Assembly: GCA_964625465.1 (NCBI GenBank)
Contig: CAZVFD010000018.1
Location: 1 to 26,086, forward strand
Direction of reading: 5' to 3'
Length of the DNA: 26,086 nt
Source of the DNA: CAZLFQ01 sp964625465
GTDB lineage: Bacteria > Pseudomonadota > Alphaproteobacteria > Rickettsiales > Midichloriaceae
Shown here: one piece after another, positions 20,840 through 26,086 of the stretch
Layout of the letters: the number at the start of each line of letters is the position of its first letter
Numbering within the stretch: position 1 is the first letter of the stretch
The notes under the pieces: generated by a model
The model's database searches: none
Told to the model about the DNA's origin: nothing
The model's input: the letters and a program-made list of their open reading frames with translations, nothing else
Program-made: the position numbers and the translations under genes

Positions 20840-22294
20840 GTGCAAATTAAAGCGCTCAAAAGTGAAACAAATCAATTGCTTGCATTTTTAGCGCTAATCA
20901 CTTTTGCTCGGCTGCTGTGGTTGTACTTATCTGGTCATGAGCTTTATGGAGATGAGGCTCAGTATTGGATTTGGTCCAATAACTTAAGCTTTGGTTATTA
21001 TTCAAAACCACCAGTGGTTGCTTGGTTCATCTTTCTTTCAACTGGTGTCTTTGGTGATTCAGAGTTTGGCGTTAGATTTTTATCTCCAGTAGTTCATTTA
21101 TTTGTATCATTGGTAATATACCAGATTGCTTTGGAGTTGTTTGATAAAAAAACAGCCTTTTGGTCAGCACTTACGTATATCACGCTTCCAGCGGTTTTTG
21201 TTTCATCTGCATTGATCTCAACTGATCCGTTTTTATTACTATTTTGGTCATTGAGTTTACTTTGTTATATCAAAGCATTTAAGTCTGATGACATAAAATG
21301 GTGGATGTTGATTGGCGTTTCTGCAGGGCTTGGTATGCTATCAAAATATAGTATGGGTTTGTTTTTATTCTCTGTACTGCTGCACCAATTAATTGTTGGA
21401 AAGTTATTAAAAAGTATTTCATCTTATAAAATTTGGTTAGGCGGCTTCATTGCTTTGATGCTATGGCTGCCAAACTTGTGGTGGAATTACAATAACTCTA
21501 TGGCGAGTTTAAACCATACTCTAGATTTGGCAAAGGGCAGGGAGGAATCCCAATTCTCGCTGTATAACTTTGCAGTATTTTTCATCAGTCAGTTTGCAGT
21601 TTTTGGCCCAGTGTTGTTCGCTTCATTGCTTTACTCTTTTAAGAAAGTTGATGTAAAAAAGTATGCAATACCTCTATCTTTTTTTGTGGTGTTCTTTGTT
21701 GTAATTGCAGGTTTGTCTTTTGTGTCTAGAGCACATGCTAATTGGGCAGCTCCAGCGTATATTGCTGCGATACTTATAGTTGTGAATTACCTAATTTCTA
21801 ATAAGAAATTAAAAATTTTGAAATTTAGTTTCATGCTGCATTTAGTTCTGGGAATGATGCTTTTGTGCTATGCATTGGTGATTCAAAATTTTGATATTAC
21901 ATTGTCCAAGAAGAATGATCTGTTTAGAAGAGTTCGCGGTGGTAACGAGTTAGGTAAGCAACTTGATACCTATAGAATGCTGTACCCAAATGCAGTATGG
22001 GCTACTGAAGATAGGATGAATTTGAGTACGCTTGTATATTATACAAAGCCACATGCGTTTGATATTTTTAAATGGAACCCGTCACATCAAATAAAAGATC
22101 ACTACGATTTAACAACTAATTTGAATACTGCGGTAGGTAAAAACGTAATCATGATTACTAATTACTACAAAGCTGTTTCATTAACTAGTTATGGTAGCTC
22201 GGCTGAGGAGATAGGGTGTTTATATTATCAGCCTTATGAAGGTCTAGAAAGAAGATTGAGTTTAATTATGATCAAAAATTTTAAGGGATATTAA
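20840..22294 (+). CDS. Glycosyltransferase family 39-like (ArnT/PMT type) membrane protein
   Basis: GT-C fold enzyme that uses polyprenyl- or dolichyl-phosphate-linked sugars. After the first helix comes GHELYGDEAQYWIW, with the Asp-Glu (residues 38-39) expected in the first periplasmic loop, then GYYSKPPVVAWFIF, also typical of the family. About ten further membrane helices follow (for example LVSLVIYQIALELF-like and LLLFWSLSLLCYI), then a soluble periplasmic C-terminal part from residue ~365. 484 residues, GTG start at 20840, four nt after rpsT. The acceptor may be lipid A or another envelope lipid; this is inference. The phosphatase gene starts right after its stop. Confidence 0.85.
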   Translation: MQIKALKSETNQLLAFLALITFARLLWLYLSGHELYGDEAQYWIWSNNLSFGYYSKPPVVAWFIFLSTGVFGDSEFGVRFLSPVVHLFVSLVIYQIALELFDKKTAFWSALTYITLPAVFVSSALISTDPFLLLFWSLSLLCYIKAFKSDDIKWWMLIGVSAGLGMLSKYSMGLFLFSVLLHQLIVGKLLKSISSYKIWLGGFIALMLWLPNLWWNYNNSMASLNHTLDLAKGREESQFSLYNFAVFFISQFAVFGPVLFASLLYSFKKVDVKKYAIPLSFFVVFFVVIAGLSFVSRAHANWAAPAYIAAILIVVNYLISNKKLKILKFSFMLHLVLGMMLLCYALVIQNFDITLSKKNDLFRRVRGGNELGKQLDTYRMLYPNAVWATEDRMNLSTLVYYTKPHAFDIFKWNPSHQIKDHYDLTTNLNTAVGKNVIMITNYYKAVSLTSYGSSAEEIGCLYYQPYEGLERRLSLIMIKNFKGY

Positions 22295-22972
22295 ATGTTA
22301 AATATTAAGAATCTTCAGCATGAAATAATAGTGTTTGTTTTTGCTTTAATATTAGGGATTATTTTCTATTCATTTCCCCAGATTGATATTAAATTTTCAG
22401 CTTTGTTTTACAAAAGTAGCGAGGGATTCTTTTTGGATATGAATCCTGTTGTAAAGATTATACATAGAGCTGTGCCTGTTGTTAGCTGTATCTTTGTTAT
22501 TGTGGCTTTAGTGTTGGGACTCAAAACGCTTTACCATAAAAAGTCAATAAAGCCTAAGCACTATATCAAGATTATATATGTAACACTTGTATGTTTACTG
22601 GGGCCAGGGCTTATAGTTCACAATGTGATAAAAGATAATATAAATCGCGCTAGACCAAATGAAGTTGTTGAGTTTGGTGGGCAGAAGAAGTTTACGGCAG
22701 CATTTCAAGTTTCTGATCAGTGCGCTAGTAATTGTTCGTTCGTTTCAGGACATGCATCAGTTGGGTTTATGTTTTTTTCTTTAGCGTTTCTAATGCAAGG
22801 TAGAAGACGTACGATAATGATGATTGCATCAGTTGTTCTTGGTTTGGTAATAGGGTTAGGGAGGGTAATGGAAGGTGACCATTTCCTAAGCGACGTGCTT
22901 TTTGCGGGCGTGGTTGTTTATCTTGTGGCTTATTACCTCGAGAAAGTGCTGAAGCCAAATTCAACTAAATAA
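22295..22972 (+). CDS. PAP2-family membrane phosphatase
   Basis: Lipid phosphatase of the inner membrane with its active site facing the periplasm. Three catalytic motifs are in order: K113-x6-R120-P121 (KDNINRARP), S151-G-H153 (FVSGHAS) and R190-x5-H196-x3-D200 (RVMEGDHFLSD). About five membrane helices, 225 residues. Homologues act on undecaprenyl diphosphate, phosphatidylglycerol phosphate or lipid A; sequence alone does not tell which. Starts at the base after the glycosyltransferase stop, so the two are translationally coupled. A link to ArnT-like glycosylation, such as lipid carrier recycling or lipid A dephosphorylation, is plausible. Confidence 0.9.
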   Translation: MLNIKNLQHEIIVFVFALILGIIFYSFPQIDIKFSALFYKSSEGFFLDMNPVVKIIHRAVPVVSCIFVIVALVLGLKTLYHKKSIKPKHYIKIIYVTLVCLLGPGLIVHNVIKDNINRARPNEVVEFGGQKKFTAAFQVSDQCASNCSFVSGHASVGFMFFSLAFLMQGRRRTIMMIASVVLGLVIGLGRVMEGDHFLSDVLFAGVVVYLVAYYLEKVLKPNSTK

Positions 22973-23024
22973 TGTTAGAACGTGTGGATCGCCGATTTAT
23001 TTTAATTACATAGGATTTCTTGAT

Positions 23025-23196
23025 GTCATGCTGCACTTGGTTCAGCGTCTCACTAAATCAATAGATCGTTAACTAAAATTAGGATGAATTGGATGACTGT
23101 AAGCCACACATTTTGTCATCCCGAACTTGTTTCGGGATCTAAGTGCTAATTTTTAGCTATAGTATAATAGAGATGCTGAAACGAGTTCAGCATGAC
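23025..23196. repeat. Palindromic elements in the 465-bp intergenic region 22973-23437
   Basis: A degenerate single hairpin lies at 23025-23050 (GTCATGCTG to CAGCGTCT). A composite lies at 23115-23196: GTCATCCCGAACTTGTTTCGGG then ATCT, a linker with AT-rich sequence, and inverted AGATGCTGAA to TTCAGCATGAC. The rest of the interval from 22973 to 23342 shows no gene or RNA that I can support. Confidence 0.75.
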
Positions 23197-23342
23197 AGAA
23201 CATGTAGTATAAGTCACTTAAAAATTGCACTAAAATCCCCCGAAACTTGTTTGTATTCTTCACCGCTTCATATATTCATCAATTCCCTCTTTTATGCCTA
23301 AAAAACTAAATTCGGACGATGGAAAAAAGGTTTTTTAATCTT

Positions 23343-23397
23343 GTAACAAATATTTAACATAATTTAAATCGCAAAAGCTTTGAATTTACAGTATAAT
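23343..23397 (+). promoter_or_regulatory. CtrA-like half-boxes and promoter of the Ala-rich gene
   Basis: GTAA (23343) and TTAA (23354) are 11 bp apart, one mismatch from TTAA-N7-TTAA. A further TTAA follows at 23364 with N6 spacing. At 23380-23397 is TTGAATTTACAGTATAAT, nearly identical to the core before the 16041 gene, with TATAAT at 23392-23397. Transcription would start near 23404. This rules out the ATG at 23402 as start codon. Confidence 0.55.
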
Positions 23398-23437
23398 AAC
23401 CATGTTTTCTTATAATAAACAGATAAAAAGAGGGTAT

Positions 23438-24244
23438 ATGAAGAATAATAAAGGTTTAGAAGCTGCGATTGCGGCAAAACAAGCTGAGCTTGCGGATCTA
23501 CAAGATTTACTTGCAACAGTGCAACATGCTACCAATGTAGCAGATACAACACCAGCAAAACCTAGTGCTGCAGAAAGAAGAGCTGCGAGGGAAAGGAAAG
23601 AGCAGGAGAAAGAAGAAGCAAAAGAGGTGATTAAAACTATGGCGCAAGCTATTGTTGCAAGGCAGGGCTTTCGCGCTACTCCACAAAAATTGGCGGAAGA
23701 AAAAGCCTATAAAGCAGCTTATGCAGCTGCCGCCGCTGCTGATGCTGCAGAACTTGCTAGACAAGCTATAGACATAAATGAATTAGTTGGTCGATGTGAT
23801 ATTTTAAATCAAGAAGATGCAGATTTAGTGATAGCAAGAGTTGCTAAACAGGCAGCACAAGCCAGAGCGGTTGCGGCAGATCTTAAAAAAACAAATATCG
23901 AAAGTGCTGCAGCAATTCTTTTTAGTGGTCTTGTTAAATACAGCCCTACAAATGAATTACTAGCGCAAGTATTCCAATCAACTTTTGGTTGGTATGGTAC
24001 TGTGGGTGCGGCTTTAGCATCTCAAGTATATCAAGGTGCTAGAATTTCTCAATTCGTTGAGAGGGGTTATGTTAAGTCAGCTTCAATGTCAGTAGCGGCA
24101 GTTGCTACAACAGCAGCAGCTTTATATGAGTTGTTCTCACCAGATCTAACACCAAAAATTGCCTTAGCAGCTAGTATTTCTGGCGCTATTTTAGGCTGTG
24201 TTGGCCGTGAGTTGTATGTTAACACACCATATATGTTTGGTTAA
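23438..24244 (+). CDS. Ala-rich coiled-coil/membrane-hairpin protein (268 aa), unknown
   Basis: Start ATG at 23438 follows AGAGGG. The in-frame ATG at 23402 lies at the predicted transcription start and is rejected. Residues ~1-30 form a coiled coil (GLEAAIAAKQAELADLQDLL). A charged Arg/Lys/Glu stretch follows, then Ala-rich helices (YKAAYAAAAAADAAELARQA). The C-terminal part has two apolar helices, SMSVAAVATTAAALYELF and KIALAASISGAILGCVG, joined by SPDLTP. They resemble in layout the hairpin of the 203-aa protein at 16041. No signal peptide. Followed by a hairpin at 24271 and the protease gene, which has its own promoter. Family not recognised; effector-like by context. Confidence 0.7.
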   Translation: MKNNKGLEAAIAAKQAELADLQDLLATVQHATNVADTTPAKPSAAERRAARERKEQEKEEAKEVIKTMAQAIVARQGFRATPQKLAEEKAYKAAYAAAAAADAAELARQAIDINELVGRCDILNQEDADLVIARVAKQAAQARAVAADLKKTNIESAAAILFSGLVKYSPTNELLAQVFQSTFGWYGTVGAALASQVYQGARISQFVERGYVKSASMSVAAVATTAAALYELFSPDLTPKIALAASISGAILGCVGRELYVNTPYMFG

Positions 24245-24270
24245 GACTAATAAATTCGTAATACTAGAAA

Positions 24271-24308
24271 ACCACGTCATGGCTTGAGATACAAAGCACT
24301 GGCGTGGT
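24271..24308 (+). other. Hairpin after the Ala-rich gene
   Basis: ACCACGTCA (24271-24279) pairs with TGGCGTGGT (24300-24308) with one G-U, and an inner GCTT/AAGC stem extends it. No T tract follows, so it is not a classic rho-independent terminator. AATCCAG comes next, as in the palindromic elements, so it may be a distant member of that family. Confidence 0.5.
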
Positions 24309-24344
24309 AATCCAGAATTTAGAGTTATAAAAAAACAGTTAAAA

Positions 24345-24377
24345 TTAACCTCCTGTTAATAATAACCAAGGTACAAT
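24345..24377 (+). promoter_or_regulatory. CtrA-type box over the -35 position of the protease gene
   Basis: TTAACCTCCTGTTAA (24345-24359) is TTAA-N7-TTAA with the preferred TTAACC half-site. TACAAT at 24372-24377 is the likely -10, which puts the -35 position (24349-24354) inside the box, the layout expected for activation by CtrA. The transcript would begin near 24384, 21 nt before the ATG at 24405; AAGGGA serves as ribosome binding site. Confidence 0.6.
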
Positions 24378-24404
24378 TCATATAGTTCATAAGGGAATTG
24401 GGAT

Positions 24405-25847
24405 ATGAAAGACGAGCTAAAAAAATTAGAAGAAAAGCTTCAAGCACACTTTGCGGAGGTGAATAAACTTTCTGAAAAAGAACTCGCTGAACTATTGAAT
24501 AAAATTGATGCGCTTCACAATCAAGGGCAAGAAGTTAAATCAACAGCCACATCGAGCAAAGTTGTTAAATATAGTTGGGAAGAAAGTACCGATGTAGAAA
24601 GACTATTTGCTTTGCAAGAAAGTACTAAAGATAAAGACGAGCTTGCGGCGCTAGAAAGAAAAATAAATACACTGCTTGGTGGTGACCCAATTAGTACTGC
24701 AACTAATAGCAAAAATAATAGTGGTTATGATTTATATAAGCAAATTGCATCTGATAAAATTGAACCTACAGCAAACAATATTGCTCGTAGTATGGGAGTT
24801 CTTAAAGACAATGAGTCTTTACAATTTTTAATTACTCTAGACCTAAGAGCCGATGTTAAATTTGCAGATGTTGTAGCTTTTACATTTTTGGAAGATAACT
24901 ATAAAGCCTTTGATAAAACTAAACCTATTTTCTTAAATATTACAATTGGAGGTCACCATACTTTGATTGCTTTTGTTGAGGATAGAGCCGTATATATGGA
25001 TTCACTAGGCAAAGGCAATAGAGAGGCAAAAGACTATGCAAAAAAAGTTTGTGATATTTTAGGAATTAAGGATTTTAGAGATATATCCCAAAAACAACAA
25101 TATGCAAATTGTTGCGGGCTATCAGCAGCATACAATGCTGCCTCAATTCATAAGGCATGTTCTGAGTCCAGAAATCTTGAAGATTCACACATTTTGGTGA
25201 GAGATCAAAATTGGGAAGAGTTTTATTCATTCTTGGGTGAGAATTTTCTACATCAGTCGCAAGAAAAGCCAAAAGAACAAAATACTTCAAAACCAAACGA
25301 AAGCAATAGTACAAGTGTTTTAAGTAGTGTTGTTGAACCTAAAGTAACAACAGCAACAACTGTTGATAAGCCAACTGCTTTACCTTCTACGAAAGAGCCG
25401 ATTGTAGTAGGTGGGGGTGTATCTGGTGATAACAGATCTGCTGTGGCAAGAGCTAGAGCAAAAGTAATGGAAAGAAGAAACAATGCCAAGCCAGTAAAAA
25501 GTATTGAAGATTTACAGCTGCAATCTAAACAAGTGGCTGATAAAATGTCTGCATGTATTGCAAATGGTACAGCTTACTCCAAAGAGTTTGATGCTCTATG
25601 TGAACAGGCTGTTGAACTTGAAGCCCAATTACATAAAGCAAGGTCGATGCTGAAGGCTGCTAGCGATAACAAAGTAGATGAGTTAAAAACCAAACATGGG
25701 GTTGTTAATAGCAGTTCTACCTCATTAACCCGCACTCCTGAAGGTGGGGCTAGAAGTGGAATAGCTATTCCTGGTACAGTTGCTAAGAAGGTAGAAGCAG
25801 CAGGATCGACAAAAGGAAAAGAAGCTGCAGATTCAAGAAAAATTTAG
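24405..25847 (+). CDS. Ulp1-like cysteine protease (CE clan), probable secreted effector
   Basis: Residues 1-~90 are helical, coiled-coil-like. Residues ~105-280 hold the catalytic core: IGGHHTLIAF (His184, possibly His185), VYMDSLGKG (Asp199) and KQQYANCCGLSAAYN (oxyanion Gln231 and nucleophile Cys237). The order His, Asp-Ser-Leu, Gln-x5-Cys-Gly and the spacings match Ulp1/SENP and bacterial deubiquitinase or deSUMOylase relatives; YopJ-type acetyltransferases share the clan, so activity on ubiquitin-like proteins is inference. After residue ~285 comes a Ser/Thr/Pro-rich linker, then a helical segment (QLQSKQVADKMSACIANG, QAVELEAQLHKARSML) and a disordered Gly/Lys-rich tail. No N-terminal signal peptide. 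Bacteria lack SUMO, so the substrate is most likely in a eukaryotic host. Confidence 0.82.
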   Translation: MKDELKKLEEKLQAHFAEVNKLSEKELAELLNKIDALHNQGQEVKSTATSSKVVKYSWEESTDVERLFALQESTKDKDELAALERKINTLLGGDPISTATNSKNNSGYDLYKQIASDKIEPTANNIARSMGVLKDNESLQFLITLDLRADVKFADVVAFTFLEDNYKAFDKTKPIFLNITIGGHHTLIAFVEDRAVYMDSLGKGNREAKDYAKKVCDILGIKDFRDISQKQQYANCCGLSAAYNAASIHKACSESRNLEDSHILVRDQNWEEFYSFLGENFLHQSQEKPKEQNTSKPNESNSTSVLSSVVEPKVTTATTVDKPTALPSTKEPIVVGGGVSGDNRSAVARARAKVMERRNNAKPVKSIEDLQLQSKQVADKMSACIANGTAYSKEFDALCEQAVELEAQLHKARSMLKAASDNKVDELKTKHGVVNSSSTSLTRTPEGGARSGIAIPGTVAKKVEAAGSTKGKEAADSRKI

Positions 25848-25888
25848 TTCTAATTTGTTATCTATTAATCTCAGCAACCAAAGCGCTA

Positions 25889-26086
25889 GATTGCCGCGCT
25901 GCGCTCGCAATGACAAAGTATACCGTCACTGCGAACACTATGTGAAGCAGTCCAGATCTTACTTTTCCTTTTTCAGTATTGATCTCGTCGATTATATTCA
26001 TCACATCTTTTACTAAGAAAGCAAAGCACTGGATTGCCGCGCTGCGCTCGCAATGACAAAGTATACCGTCACTGCGAACACTATGT
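25889..26086. repeat. 55-bp direct repeat built on a palindromic element
   Basis: 25889-25943 and 26032-26086 are identical over 55 nt. Each begins GATTGCCGCGCTGCGCTCGC, ending the hairpin with AATGAC, followed by the same 27-nt non-palindromic tail (starting AAAGTATACC). The second copy reaches the window edge. The hairpin belongs to the same type as the outer pair at 11175-11302. No gene is seen in 25848-26086. Confidence 0.85.

Noticed and set aside
23402..23437. ATG at 23402 as start of the Ala-rich gene
   Set aside because: It lies only 5 nt after a TATAAT, at the expected transcription start, whereas ATG 23438 has AGAGGG before it.
24405..25847. Direct homologue of Wolbachia CidB with the upstream gene as CidA
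   Set aside because: Only the protease motif is shared; the protein is far shorter, the upstream protein shows no CidA features, and each gene has its own promoter.
2590..26086. CRISPR array
   Set aside because: The repeats are hairpins scattered in intergenic regions without regular spacers, and no cas genes are present.

Overview
The window looks like a piece of an AT-rich, host-associated alphaproteobacterial genome, most likely of the order Rickettsiales. Reasons: AT-rich codon use, a rickettsial-type set of single-copy housekeeping genes (lepA, coaE, dnaQ, lptG, lipB, lpdA, pdhC, polA, nth, corA, rpsT), ankyrin proteins, a Ulp1-like (CE clan) protease, many intergenic palindromic elements, and apparent CtrA-type TTAA-N7-TTAA boxes. 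A complete motA suggests a lineage that kept flagellar genes, such as Midichloriaceae, but the genus cannot be named from sequence alone. The sequence is a scaffold: two 10-N placeholders interrupt genes at 2396-2405 and 4871-4880.

Layout. 1-512: 3' part of an ankyrin-repeat gene (minus). 690-2506: lepA, broken only by a gap of wrong length. 2769-3972: two minus-strand genes for low-complexity, coiled-coil-like proteins; one carries 54-bp tandem repeats, and a phased array of four TTAA sites lies upstream. 4167-5550: coaE running into a short mutL-like piece, a gap, then dnaQ without its first codons; this is probably a misjoin. 5593-7797: two tandem type IV prepilin-like genes, the first fused to a LamG-like domain. 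7967-12570 (minus): pdhC, lpdA and lipB, a lipoate-related group, followed by lptG with its own promoter. 12725-13282: an orphan gene (minus). 13416-15968: polA. 16041-16652: an orphan with a membrane hairpin. 16663-17546 (minus): tRNA(CAU), nth, tRNA-Trp. 17603-19187 (minus): corA, then an ankyrin protein with its own promoter. 19309-20172: motA without motB. 20169-20405: a small orphan (minus). 20566-22972: rpsT, a GT39-like glycosyltransferase and a PAP2 phosphatase in close tandem. 22973-23437: a long intergenic stretch with palindromic elements. 23438-25847: an Ala-rich membrane-hairpin protein and the Ulp1-like protease. 25848-26086: a repeat region.

How the parts relate. LipB makes octanoylated lipoyl domains, such as that of the PdhC E2, and LpdA reoxidises the lipoyl arm, so that cluster is functionally coherent. 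The GT39 and PAP2 proteins suggest envelope glycan or lipid modification. The most interesting layer is regulatory: four transcription units of unrecognised or effector-like proteins (3972 operon, 16041, 23438, 24405) have TTAA-N7-TTAA or near-matching boxes at or just upstream of the -35 position. Two of them share an 18-nt promoter core matching at 16 positions. This suggests a CtrA-controlled set of host-interaction genes. A second theme is a family of intergenic hairpins framed by GTCAT and ATCT/ATCCA, often in head-to-head pairs, with compensatory stem changes.
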